Shown in pieces: positions 54,569 to 62,195 of a DNA stretch of 64,000 nt. The stretch's first letter is position 1. Every line of letters starts with the position of its first letter. The stretch comes from an uncultured Hyphomicrobiales bacterium. GTDB lineage: Bacteria > Pseudomonadota > Alphaproteobacteria > Rhizobiales > Beijerinckiaceae. The stretch covers positions 53,406 through 117,405 of the forward strand of contig CAIZEI010000151.1 of the NCBI GenBank assembly GCA_903931945.1, given 5' to 3'. The notes under the pieces are model-generated. The model was not told the DNA's origin, made no database searches, and saw nothing but the letters and a program-made list of their open reading frames with translations. The translations under genes and the position numbers were made by a program.

Positions 54569-55669
54569 ATGTTGAAGAAGCTTCTCCAGCATCGCCATGC
54601 CCCTCACCCCAACCCTCGCCCCGCGCGCGGGGAGAGGGGGCGATGCGTCGCCATGGCGGTGCTGACGCTTCTCGCGCTTGCCCCCGCCGCCCATGCCCAG
54701 ACCATGGCCGATGTCGCTCGCCTGTCGGGGCCCGACCGGATGGCGACGATCATCGCCGGCGCGAAAAAAGAGGGCGCGCTCAGCCTCTATTCCTCCGCCG
54801 CGCCAGACGATATGGCGCCCATCGCAGCTGGCTTTGAAAAGACCTATGGGCTCAAGATCAAGCTCTGGCGCGGCAGCGCCGAGGACATCCGCAACCGCGC
54901 CATTGCCGAGCACGCCGCAGGCCGGTCCGAAGTCGACGCTATAGAGACTGCAGGACCTGATCTTGAAGCCATCCGCAGGGATGGCGTCTTCGAGCCCCTG
55001 CATTCGCCCGTTCTGGCCGACATTATCCCCGAGGCCCGGCGACCTCAAGACGAATGGGCGCTCAGCCGCGTCAGCCTTTATACATCCGCCTTTAATCCAA
55101 ACACTGTCCGCGCATCAGAGGCGCCAAAATCCTGGGACGACCTCGCCGACCCCCGATGGAAGGGCAAGCTCGCTATCGAGACCGAGGATTCCATCTGGCT
55201 GATGACGATAGCAGGCGTACTGGGCGAAGAGCGCACGCTCGATCTCTTTCGCCGCATCGTTCGGACCAATGGCGTATCGGTTCGCAAGGGGCACACGCTG
55301 CTCGCCAATCTCGTTGTTTCGGGCGAGGTTCCCTTTGCGATGGATGTCTACGGCTACAAGGCGGACGCACTGGCCCATGCCGGCGCGCCCCTGACGCCGC
55401 TGGCGCTGCCGCCGCTGCTGGCGTTGCCCACAGGCGTGGGCGTTGCAAAGACAGCTCCCCATCCCTTCGCTGCGGCGCTGTTCTTCGAATATCTGCTCAC
55501 CGAAGGACAGCGCATCCTGCTCGCGCAGGATAATACGCCAGCCAATGTCAAGGTGAAGGCGCCGCCGCCCGGCATTCATTTCCTCGACCCCGCCCGCGCG
55601 CTTGACGAAGGCGATAAATGGAGCGGTCTTTTCAGGGAAATATTCGTGAATCAGGCGCGGGCGCGGTGA
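54569..55669 (+). CDS. Iron-type periplasmic substrate-binding protein 1 (REP-disrupted leader)
   Basis: A 366-residue extracellular solute-binding protein, family 1 (FbpA/IdiA-like). The mature part begins near QTMADVARLSGPDR and has AKKEGALSLYSSAAPDDMAPIAAGFEK, WDDLADPRWKGKLAIETED and VRKGHTLLANLVVSGEVPFAM. The N-terminus is odd: MLKKLLQHRH looks like a signal start, then PHPNPRPARGERGR is read from a REP palindrome (54613-54638), then AVLTLLALAPAAHA is the hydrophobic core and cut site. So the REP lies inside the signal peptide. ATG 54653, downstream of the REP's GGGGAGAGGGGG, is an alternative start. Probable partner of the permease at 49183. Confidence 0.83.
   Translation: MLKKLLQHRHAPHPNPRPARGERGRCVAMAVLTLLALAPAAHAQTMADVARLSGPDRMATIIAGAKKEGALSLYSSAAPDDMAPIAAGFEKTYGLKIKLWRGSAEDIRNRAIAEHAAGRSEVDAIETAGPDLEAIRRDGVFEPLHSPVLADIIPEARRPQDEWALSRVSLYTSAFNPNTVRASEAPKSWDDLADPRWKGKLAIETEDSIWLMTIAGVLGEERTLDLFRRIVRTNGVSVRKGHTLLANLVVSGEVPFAMDVYGYKADALAHAGAPLTPLALPPLLALPTGVGVAKTAPHPFAAALFFEYLLTEGQRILLAQDNTPANVKVKAPPPGIHFLDPARALDEGDKWSGLFREIFVNQARAR
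54613..54638. repeat. REP palindrome inside the leader of binding protein 1
   Basis: CCCTCGCCCCGCG...CGCGGGGAGAGGG lies in frame within the 5' coding part of the gene at 54569. Read through, it encodes NPRPARGERG. Its GGGGAGAGGG arm could also serve as a ribosome-binding site for ATG 54653. Confidence 0.8.
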
Positions 55670-55744
55670 AGCCTGCCGGAGCCACTTGCAGCCACGGGCG
55701 CTTGTGTTACACGAACGCCACAAAGTCTTTCGACGGAGATCAAC

Positions 55745-56329
55745 ATGAGCCAGTCAGACGTGGCCAGCCTTGGCCACAATAGCGGCGCCCTGGAACCCCA
55801 AACCGAGGTCGTGTGGGAGCGCTGGACCAAAAAGCGCGTGTTCGTGCGGGCGCTTGAGGGCACTTATGGCGAGCTGGTGCGCGAGCTGTTCAATCAGCCC
55901 CGGGTTTATCCGACCCGCGACCATAAATGGCACGGCGGCCCCGGCCATTACGGGAAGAAAATCATCAATCCGCAGGCGGTGAAGGTGGCGCAATCCATCG
56001 AAACGCATGTGGAAGTTTTTTCACCGGGCGGCTATGGGCAGAAACATGGCCACATGAACAGCGCGGTGTTCTTCGTACTCAAGGGCAACGGCTACGACGT
56101 CCATGACAACGTGCGTTACGACTGGGGTCCGGGCGATGCGCTGATTGTCGAGAACGCCTGCGTGCATCAGCATTTCTCGACCGAAGAGGACGACGAGTGC
56201 ATCACGCTTGTGATGAAGGCGAAGCCGCTCTTCCTGTTCATGCACATGCTTTTCCAGAAGGTGGTCGATTTCCCGCCGAAAGTCGCCACGCCCAAGCAGG
56301 CGGTCTATACGCCCCCAGCCGATCTCTGA
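55745..56329 (+). CDS. Single-domain cupin 1
   Basis: A 194-residue cytosolic cupin. The barrel covers about 85-170: motif 1 GGYGQKHGHMNSAVFFVLKG with HGH at 101-103 but no Glu at the usual place, and motif 2 ENACVHQHFS with HQH at 141-143. This keeps three His ligands. The first 60 residues are an extension with WERWTKKRVFVRALEGTYGELVRELF, not typical of small cupins. It is 76 bases after binding protein 1 and 9 bases before the next cupin. The HQHF motif matches both bicupins. The substrate is unknown. Confidence 0.85.
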   Translation: MSQSDVASLGHNSGALEPQTEVVWERWTKKRVFVRALEGTYGELVRELFNQPRVYPTRDHKWHGGPGHYGKKIINPQAVKVAQSIETHVEVFSPGGYGQKHGHMNSAVFFVLKGNGYDVHDNVRYDWGPGDALIVENACVHQHFSTEEDDECITLVMKAKPLFLFMHMLFQKVVDFPPKVATPKQAVYTPPADL

Positions 56330-56338
56330 GGTTAAACC

Positions 56339-56893
56339 ATGTCATTTCTCGACCCGCGTGAACGCGCCGCCGCCCATCTGCCGACGAAAAACGTCGAATT
56401 TTATACCGAAGCGCTCAAGGCCTCGGCCGAATTCCGCAAGGAATACGATGGCCGTATGAACATCGTTAAAGCGAACGAAATGCCATTCGAGCGCTCGCCC
56501 AACGGACTGATCAAACACATCATCAACGAGCGCATGAACACCAAGGAATGCTGCCTCGATATCTACATGCAATTCCTGCCGGGCGGCAAAGCCTCGGGCA
56601 AACATCGCCATCTCTCCGAAGAAGTGTTCTATGTCGTTGAGGGCGAGGGCTACGATCTCCATTGGGATCTGCGCTTTGACTGCCACGACAAAATGGAATT
56701 CGACTGGGAAACCGAACCCAAGCGCTTCGACTGGAAGCCGGGCGATTTTGTCTATATCCCGCCCTATTGCGCGCATCAGCATTTCAACGCCGATCCGACG
56801 AACGAGGCGCGCATCATCGTCTGCAACAGCCGCATTCTGAAACCGATGGGTTTCGACTGGTTCGAGCAGATCGAAAACGCCGAGGGGTTTTGA
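56339..56893 (+). CDS. Single-domain cupin 2
   Basis: A 184-residue cupin with the canonical motif 1, GGKASGKHRHLSEEVFYVVEGEG (His89, His91, Glu95), and motif 2 PPYCAHQHFN (HQH 146-148). The barrel is residues 70-165, and the N-terminal helix region includes FERSPNGLIKHIINERMNTKECC. Alone among the four cupins here it has the full HxH-E set, so it is the best candidate for classical Fe or Mn binding. It starts 9 bases after cupin 1. Binding protein 2 follows after 23 bases. Confidence 0.88.
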   Translation: MSFLDPRERAAAHLPTKNVEFYTEALKASAEFRKEYDGRMNIVKANEMPFERSPNGLIKHIINERMNTKECCLDIYMQFLPGGKASGKHRHLSEEVFYVVEGEGYDLHWDLRFDCHDKMEFDWETEPKRFDWKPGDFVYIPPYCAHQHFNADPTNEARIIVCNSRILKPMGFDWFEQIENAEGF

Positions 56894-56916
56894 GCCCTGG
56901 AGCTGGCGGGGTCGCC

Positions 56917-58017
56917 ATGCGCATGATTCGAGAATTGTCGTGCGCCTCCCTCTCCCCGTTCTTGCGGGGAGAGGGCGCCGTGCGCCGGCTTTTCCTCATA
57001 TCGCTAGGCTGGATCATTGGCCTCGCCACGCCCGCTCTCGCCCAACCTCTCTCTCTTGCCGATCTTGCCACTTACGCTGCGCCAGACCGAACGCAGAAGC
57101 TCCTCGAAATTGCCAAAGCCGAAGGCGGCCTCAACGTCTATTCATCTCTGACATCCGACGATCTTGCTGTGCTCAGCGCGGCGTTCGAAAAGAAAGCCGG
57201 GATCAAGCCGCAATTCTGGCGCGCCAGCAATGAAGACGTGTTGCAACGCGGCGTCACCGAAGAGCACAGCGGGCGCCACAGCGCCGATCTCTTCGACACA
57301 GGCGCCGCCGGCCTCGAAGGCCTGCGGCGCGAAAGTCTGCTTCATCCTGTGGCCTCGCCCGTCTTCGCTGAACTCATGCCGCAGGCGATCGCGCCTGGCG
57401 TGTGGACCGGAACGCGGCTGCAAATCATTTCCGCCGCCTATAACACCAATCTGATCGCCTCGAAGGATTTGCCGACGAGCTATGCGGATTTTGTCGACCC
57501 ACGCTGGAAAGGAAAACTCACAGTAGAGACCGACGACATCGACTGGTTTGCGACCCTTGTCACCTCGATGGGCGAAGACAAGGGAGTCAAACTGCTCCAG
57601 GATATTGTCGCCGCCAATGGCGTGACATTGCGCAAGGGCCATTCGCTGATCGCCAATCTGGTGGCTGCAGGCGAAGCCCCGCTCGCGATCACGACCTATT
57701 ATTACAAGGTTGCGCAGATGAAGCAGGCGGGCGCTCCGGTCGATACGTTCAACCTTGACCCAACGGTGGCGCGCGTGGACGGGATTGGCCTCTCCAACAA
57801 TGCGCCACATCCGGCCTCTGCGCTGCTCTATATGGATTTTTTGCTTGGCGAGGGGCAAGCGATTCTCGCCGGGCGTGAGTTCTTTCCGACCAATGTGAAA
57901 GCCGCGAAATCGATTCCCGACATGAACATTGTTTTCAGCGATGCGGGCAAACAGATCGACGATGGCGTGCGATGGACGCGGCTTTTCAACGAGACATTCG
58001 GGCGGCGCGCGCGCTAA
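56917..58017 (+). CDS. Iron-type periplasmic substrate-binding protein 2 (REP-disrupted leader)
   Basis: A 366-residue solute-binding protein related to the one at 54569. It shares KAEGGLNVYSSLTSDDLAVLSAAFEKK, VDPRWKGKLTVETDD and LRKGHSLIANLVAAGEAPLAI. The leader begins MRMIRELSCA, then SLSPFLRGEGA is read from a REP palindrome (56948-56975), then RRLFLISLGWIIGLATPALA forms the signal core. GTG 56980, right after the REP's GGGGAGAGGG, is an alternative start that would give a normal signal peptide. Possible ligand tyrosines: ITTYYYKVAQM, as in some ferric-binding proteins. Confidence 0.83.
   Translation: MRMIRELSCASLSPFLRGEGAVRRLFLISLGWIIGLATPALAQPLSLADLATYAAPDRTQKLLEIAKAEGGLNVYSSLTSDDLAVLSAAFEKKAGIKPQFWRASNEDVLQRGVTEEHSGRHSADLFDTGAAGLEGLRRESLLHPVASPVFAELMPQAIAPGVWTGTRLQIISAAYNTNLIASKDLPTSYADFVDPRWKGKLTVETDDIDWFATLVTSMGEDKGVKLLQDIVAANGVTLRKGHSLIANLVAAGEAPLAITTYYYKVAQMKQAGAPVDTFNLDPTVARVDGIGLSNNAPHPASALLYMDFLLGEGQAILAGREFFPTNVKAAKSIPDMNIVFSDAGKQIDDGVRWTRLFNETFGRRAR
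56948..56975. repeat. REP palindrome inside the leader of binding protein 2
   Basis: CCCTCTCCCCG...CGGGGAGAGGG within the 5' coding part of the gene at 56917. It encodes SPFLRGEG in frame. The right arm lies 5-14 bases before GTG 56980 and resembles a strong Shine-Dalgarno sequence. Confidence 0.8.
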
Positions 58018-58035
58018 CTTCTCAAGGAGACCCAT

Positions 58036-58431
58036 ATGTGCGGCGAACTCGACGATGACGGCCCGAGCGATCTTGAAGCGCGCCTGTTTGCCGCGTTCAC
58101 CGTTCATGCCCGCCTGCTGATCAAGGAAGCGACATCAAGCAAACATGAAACAGGTTCGGTCAGCGCCTATGCCGACCGCCTGATGGGCGACGCGCTGAAC
58201 CGCGCTTTGCGCGATTCCGGCGCAGCGGACTCCAGCCAGCGGCAGGGCGTGTTTTCTGTTCAACCGCTTGTGTTTGCGCGGCTTGCGGGCTTTCTCGCCT
58301 CGCATCTGCCGCTCAATGAAGACCCGATGCGGCGCGTGATGGAAGCCTTCATGCACGGCTATGCAGAGGCCGAGAGGTTAGGCGCCTCCATCGGCCACGA
58401 CCATGGCGATGGCGCCGAACACCACCATTGA
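58036..58431 (+). CDS. Small protein with His-rich tail, unrecognised family
   Basis: A 131-residue cytosolic protein. The body is mainly helical: LEARLFAAFTVHARLLIKEA, YADRLMGDALNRALRDSG, VFARLAGFLASHLPLNEDPMRRVMEAFMHGYAEAERL. It ends GHDHGDGAEHHH, a short metal-binding-type tail like that on the EutA homologue at 47326. I do not recognise the family. It starts 18 bases after binding protein 2, behind AAGGAG, so it belongs to the cluster. A metal-delivery role is possible but only inferred. Confidence 0.7.
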   Translation: MCGELDDDGPSDLEARLFAAFTVHARLLIKEATSSKHETGSVSAYADRLMGDALNRALRDSGAADSSQRQGVFSVQPLVFARLAGFLASHLPLNEDPMRRVMEAFMHGYAEAERLGASIGHDHGDGAEHHH

Positions 58432-58453
58432 ATTTTTATTTCAGGAGCGCGCA

Positions 58454-60490
58454 GTGGCCAACGGCAATCCCTTTTTCGAAACCTGGACCACGCCTTTTGG
58501 CGCCGCGCCTTTCGATCGCATCCGCATGGAGCATTTCCGGCCCGCCTATGACGCAGCGCTCATAGCGCATCGCGCCGAAATCGATGCGATTGCTGCAAAC
58601 CCGGACGCCGCGACATTCGCCAACACGATCGAAGCGCTGGAGCGATCGGGGGCCGCGTTGGAAAAAGTGTCTTCGGTGTTCGACAATCTCTCCGGCACGA
58701 TCTCGGACGAACCCATTCGCGCGCTCGATCGCGAACTTTCCCCGATCCTGTCCCGGCATTACAGCGCCATCAATCTTGATCCAAAATTATTTGCGCGCGT
58801 CGATGCCGTGTTCCAGGCGCGGCATTCGCTGGGTCTGAACGCCGAACAGCTCCGGCTGGTCGAGCGCAGTCATAAGGGATTCGTGCGCTCCGGCGCGGCG
58901 CTCAACGATCATGACCGAGAACGCCACGCAGCAATCAACGAACGCCTCTCGATGCTGGGCACGCAATTCAGCCAGAATGTGTTGAAAGATGAAAGCGATT
59001 ACATTCTGTTGCTCGATGGCGAGGCTGATCTTGCCGGCCTGCCGCCAGAGTTTTTGCCCGGCGCGGCGGCGCTGGCAAGCGAGCGCGGGCACGCTGGCAA
59101 ACATGCGGTGTCGCTGTCGCGCGGCGCGGTTGAGGATTTTCTCACCCATTCCACGCGGCGCGATCTGCGCGAGAAATTACTGAACGCCTTTTTGCTGCGC
59201 GGACAGGGCGGCGGCGAAACGGACAATCGCGCCATTATTGCTGAAACGCTGGCGTTGCGGCAGGAGCGCGCGCGTTTGCTCGGTTACAAGAGCTACGCTG
59301 AATACAAGCTTGACGACACGATGGCCGGCGACACGGATGCTGTCTACGAACTGATGCAAAACGTCTGGCGCCCCGGACGCGAGCAGGCCCTGAAGGACCG
59401 CTCCCGGTTGCAGGCCTTGATTGAGCAGGAAGGCGGCAATTTTGAGCTTGCGCCGCACGACTGGCGACATTATTCGGAAAAACTGCGGCGCGCCGATTAC
59501 GCCATCGACGATGCGCAATTGCGCCCCTATTTCGATCTTGACCGGATGATCGAGGCCGCGTTCTACGTCGCAGGAAAATTGTTCGGTCTCGTGTTCGAGG
59601 AACGCCGCGATATTCCGGTCTATCATGGGGATGTCCGGGTTTTTGAGGCGCGCGACGCGCATGGCAAGCATGTCGCGCTGTTTTTCGGCGATTATTTTTC
59701 GCGATCCTCAAAACATGGCGGCGCATGGATGTCGGCCTTCCGTCGCCAGCGCAATCTGGATGGCGAACAGCGCCCGATCATCGTCAATGTGCTGAACATT
59801 GCAAAGCCGGCTGCAGGCGCGCCGGCGCTGATTTCGATCACCGAAGCGCATACATTGTTCCATGAGTTCGGCCACGCCCTGCACGGCATGTTGTCGAATC
59901 TCACCTATCCCGGTCTGTCAGGCACCGCCGTCAGTCCGGATTTTGTCGAACTGCCTTCGCAGCTTTATGAGCACTGGCTTTTGACGCGCGAAGTGCTGAC
60001 GCGATTTGCGCTTCATCACGAAACCGGCGCGCCGATCCCCGACGCGCTGATCGATCGAATCCATGCAGCGGACAAATTCAATCAGGGATTCGCGACTGTC
60101 GAATTCTGCTCCTCGGCTTTCGTCGATATGGACGCGCATATGGCCGATTTGCAGGACGATCCGCTGACGCATGAAGCTGCGACGCTGCAACGCATCGAAA
60201 ACCCTGCTGAAATTCCGATGCGACATCGCTCGCCGCATTTCGGACATATCTATTCCGGCGAGGGTTACGCGGCGGGCTATTACTCCTATCTCTGGTCAGC
60301 GGTGCTCGATCAGGATGCGTTTGCGGCTTTCAGGGAGACGGGCGATGTTTTCAATCCCGAGCTTGCGCAAAAGCTGCGCGACAATATTTACGCGGCGGGC
60401 AATCTGCGCGACCCCAAAGAGGCCTATACGCGCTTTCGCGGGCGCCTGCCCGACGTGAAACCGCTGCTGGAGGCGCGCGGGTTTGCGTAG
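58454..60490 (+). CDS. M3-family metallopeptidase (oligopeptidase A/Dcp type)
   Basis: A 678-residue cytosolic zinc peptidase that cuts short peptides. Zinc motif ITEAHTLFHEFGHALHGML (HEFGH, with the third ligand Glu about 25 residues on). Other marks: TWTTPFGAAPFDRIRMEHFRPAYDAAL at the start, LLGYKSYAEYKL and GHIYSGEGYAAGYYSYLWS. I start at GTG 58454 behind CAGGAG. An in-frame ATG at 58403 overlaps the previous gene by 29 bases and has no ribosome-binding site. It lies just after the EutA/cupin cluster, perhaps a housekeeping neighbour. Confidence 0.92.
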   Translation: MANGNPFFETWTTPFGAAPFDRIRMEHFRPAYDAALIAHRAEIDAIAANPDAATFANTIEALERSGAALEKVSSVFDNLSGTISDEPIRALDRELSPILSRHYSAINLDPKLFARVDAVFQARHSLGLNAEQLRLVERSHKGFVRSGAALNDHDRERHAAINERLSMLGTQFSQNVLKDESDYILLLDGEADLAGLPPEFLPGAAALASERGHAGKHAVSLSRGAVEDFLTHSTRRDLREKLLNAFLLRGQGGGETDNRAIIAETLALRQERARLLGYKSYAEYKLDDTMAGDTDAVYELMQNVWRPGREQALKDRSRLQALIEQEGGNFELAPHDWRHYSEKLRRADYAIDDAQLRPYFDLDRMIEAAFYVAGKLFGLVFEERRDIPVYHGDVRVFEARDAHGKHVALFFGDYFSRSSKHGGAWMSAFRRQRNLDGEQRPIIVNVLNIAKPAAGAPALISITEAHTLFHEFGHALHGMLSNLTYPGLSGTAVSPDFVELPSQLYEHWLLTREVLTRFALHHETGAPIPDALIDRIHAADKFNQGFATVEFCSSAFVDMDAHMADLQDDPLTHEAATLQRIENPAEIPMRHRSPHFGHIYSGEGYAAGYYSYLWSAVLDQDAFAAFRETGDVFNPELAQKLRDNIYAAGNLRDPKEAYTRFRGRLPDVKPLLEARGFA

Positions 60491-60742
60491 GGTTGTTGCA
60501 ACAAGATTGCAGAACACGCAACTGGCCTGAGAGCATATGCTGCCGCATGGACATGAGACATGCTCCGTTCGTTGGCTATGCGCTACAAGGAGAAATGCGA
60601 GTCAGACTTCAGCGCAGCCGAATTCGTTAATCGGCAAGGCTGGGGCTCTCAGATTTTAACGCGACGAGATCGAATGCGTCAAAATTTCTTGGCCTCTTTT
60701 GCGCCGCGCTAAAATCCTTCCATTATCGTCGCGGTCAGCGCA
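60491..60742. other. Intergenic stretch, no supported gene
   Basis: About 250 bases between the M3 peptidase and the convergent AhpD-like gene. It begins with a perfect 12-base palindrome TTGTTGCAACAA (60493-60504). One 50-codon open frame (60560-60712, +) begins MLRSLAMRYKEK and ends FLASFAPR, but has no ribosome-binding site and I do not recognise it. Confidence 0.4.
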
Positions 60743-61075
60743 TCAGGCGGCAGCGCAAAACTCGTCATATGCCGAAAGCGCATTGGCCGCGTACATCAGA
60801 GAGGGGCCGCCACCCATATAGACAGCCATCCCAAGCATTTCCTCAAGTTCGGGCTTCGAGGTTTGAAGTTTCACCAAAGCCTGAACGTGAAAGCCGATGC
60901 AGGCGTCGCATCGGGCGGCGACACCAAGCGCAAGGGCAATCAATTCCTTGGTCTTGGCGTCAAGGACGCCATCTTGTGTCGCTGCGCGCGCCAAATCACC
61001 GAAGCCCTTCATGACTTCGGGAAGATCAGCGCGCAGGGTTGCGAGTTTTTTTCGAGACGTTTCGTGTAAGTTCAC
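60743..61075 (-). CDS. Carboxymuconolactone decarboxylase-family (AhpD-like) protein
   Basis: A 110-residue protein with the AhpD-like fold and the catalytic CxxC: LGVAARCDACIGFHVQALVKL (Cys about 56 and 59, His 63). The N-terminus is KKLATLRADLPEVMKGFGDLARAA and the C-terminus YMGGGPSLMYAANALSAYDEF. Such proteins act as peroxidases or disulfide reductases. It lies 41 bases after the DUF2892 gene on the same strand and may share its transcript. Confidence 0.9.
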   Translation of the reverse strand: MNLHETSRKKLATLRADLPEVMKGFGDLARAATQDGVLDAKTKELIALALGVAARCDACIGFHVQALVKLQTSKPELEEMLGMAVYMGGGPSLMYAANALSAYDEFCAAA

Positions 61076-61116
61076 GATATGACGCAGCGGACAGGCTCAT
61101 GTTTCAGCACTCCAGG

Positions 61117-61311
61117 TCAGTGATTACGGGTTGCGCACGTGCTCAAGCCAAACAGCCGATAGGCCGGGCAGAAGCCAATCACGGCTGTTCCAAGAGGAAC
61201 GATTCCGATCCATCCCCACGGCCCGATGACGCTCGTGAGAGTAGCGGCGATCAATACGACCCCGAACGCAACACGTATAATCCGGTCGATTGTTCCAACA
61301 TTCGCTTTCAT
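61117..61311 (-). CDS. DUF2892 (YgaP-type) membrane protein
   Basis: A 64-residue protein with two membrane helices: IIRVAFGVVLIAATL and PWGWIGIVPLGTAVIGF, then CPAYRLFGLSTC. This is the DUF2892 module often found with rhodanese or in BigR-controlled sulfur loci. I start at ATG 61311, behind GGAAGGAG. It is divergent from the bigR-like gene, with the shared AT-rich operator between, so it is probably repressed by the same regulator. Confidence 0.88.
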   Translation of the reverse strand: MKANVGTIDRIIRVAFGVVLIAATLTSVIGPWGWIGIVPLGTAVIGFCPAYRLFGLSTCATRNH

Positions 61312-61372
61312 GTCCAAAGCTCCTTCCAACGTTCGGAGGCCCTCTGGCCATCCGCGATCATCATATTTGCAT

Positions 61373-61396
61373 ATATTATATTTTTCAATATAATAT
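61373..61396. promoter_or_regulatory. BigR-type operator
   Basis: ATATTATATT (61373-61382) and AATATAATAT (61387-61396) form a perfect 10-base inverted repeat with a 4-base spacer. It lies in an AT-rich block between the divergent DUF2892 and ArsR-type genes, just where a BigR autorepression site is expected. BigR operators in other alphaproteobacteria are also AT-rich palindromes. Confidence 0.75.
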
Positions 61397-61420
61397 TTTT
61401 GATATAAGTGAGTACAGGCC

Positions 61421-61741
61421 ATGAATGCAAAGGACGCTGTCTTGGATGTCTCCGGTATGAGGGCCGCCGCCCGGATCACGACGGCCTTGCTGCGCGCACT
61501 GGCCAATGAGGACCGGCTGTTGCTGTTGTGTCAGATGACACAGGGCGAACGATCCGTGGGTGAGTTGGAAGCCGAGCTCGATATTCGCCAGCCCACATTG
61601 TCTCAGCAGCTTGGGGTGTTGCGCGCGGAAGGGCTGGTCACAACGCGTCGCGAGGGGAAGCGAATCTATTACACTGTCGCGGACCAGAAAGTTTTGACGC
61701 TTCTTGGCACACTCTATGATTTGTACTGCCCAACGAAATAA
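61421..61741 (+). CDS. bigR: ArsR-family regulator, BigR/SqrR type
   Basis: A 106-residue winged-helix repressor: ALANEDRLLLLCQMTQGERSVGELE, then recognition helix IRQPTLSQQLGVLRAEGLV and wing TRREGKRIYYTV. Cys37 and Cys103 match the pair that in BigR and SqrR senses persulfide by forming a polysulfide bond. No arsenic-type CVC metal site is seen. It is first gene of the operon with the two YeeE/YedE genes and is presumably autoregulated through the operator at 61373. Confidence 0.85.
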   Translation: MNAKDAVLDVSGMRAAARITTALLRALANEDRLLLLCQMTQGERSVGELEAELDIRQPTLSQQLGVLRAEGLVTTRREGKRIYYTVADQKVLTLLGTLYDLYCPTK

Positions 61742-61751
61742 GGAGAGCCTT

Positions 61752-62195
61752 TTGTCGATTGACTGGCTTGATTTTAGTCCGCTCCCGGCTTTCGTCGGCG
61801 GCCTGTTGATCGGATCGGCGGCGGCTTGCCTTGTCCTGTTTACCGGGCGGATCGCCGGCATCAGCGGTATTCTAGGCGGCCTGTTTCGACCGCAGTCAGG
61901 TGTGATCGGCTGGCGCTTGGCGTTTCCTGCCGGTTTGATCGCAGCGCCTGCCGTATATCGGGGGCTCGCCGCTTTGCCCGAATTCCGGATCGATGCTGGA
62001 TGGGGCGTCTTACTGACCTCTGGACTTCTTGTGGGGCTGGGAACGCGTTACGGCGCTGGGTGTACGAGTGGACATGGCGTGTGCGGCCTGTCCCGCTTGT
62101 CTTGGCGCTCGTTGATCGCGGTGATCACATTCATGTTGGCTGGCTTTTTAACGGTTTTCCTTGTCCGCCATCTACTGGGAGGCGGAACGCCATGA
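61752..62195 (+). CDS. YeeE/YedE-family transporter, first half (PmpA-like)
   Basis: A 147-residue membrane protein with about four helices, PF04143 type: FVGGLLIGSAAACLVLFTGRIAGISGILGG at the N-terminus and GLGTRYGAGCTSGHGVCGLSRLSWRS with the conserved Cys residues of this sulfur-transport family. Start is TTG 61752 behind AAGGAGAGCC. Relatives move thiosulfate or sulfur compounds. It overlaps the second half by ATGA. Confidence 0.88.
   Translation: MSIDWLDFSPLPAFVGGLLIGSAAACLVLFTGRIAGISGILGGLFRPQSGVIGWRLAFPAGLIAAPAVYRGLAALPEFRIDAGWGVLLTSGLLVGLGTRYGAGCTSGHGVCGLSRLSWRSLIAVITFMLAGFLTVFLVRHLLGGGTP

Noticed and set aside
49071..57000. CRISPR array from repeated CCCTCTCCCC...GGGGAGAGGG units
   Set aside because: Copies are single palindromes spaced by hundreds to thousands of bases with genes between. 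They are REP-like elements.
60560..60712. 50-codon open frame after the M3 peptidase
   Set aside because: No ribosome-binding site, no recognised sequence, in a gap between convergent genes.
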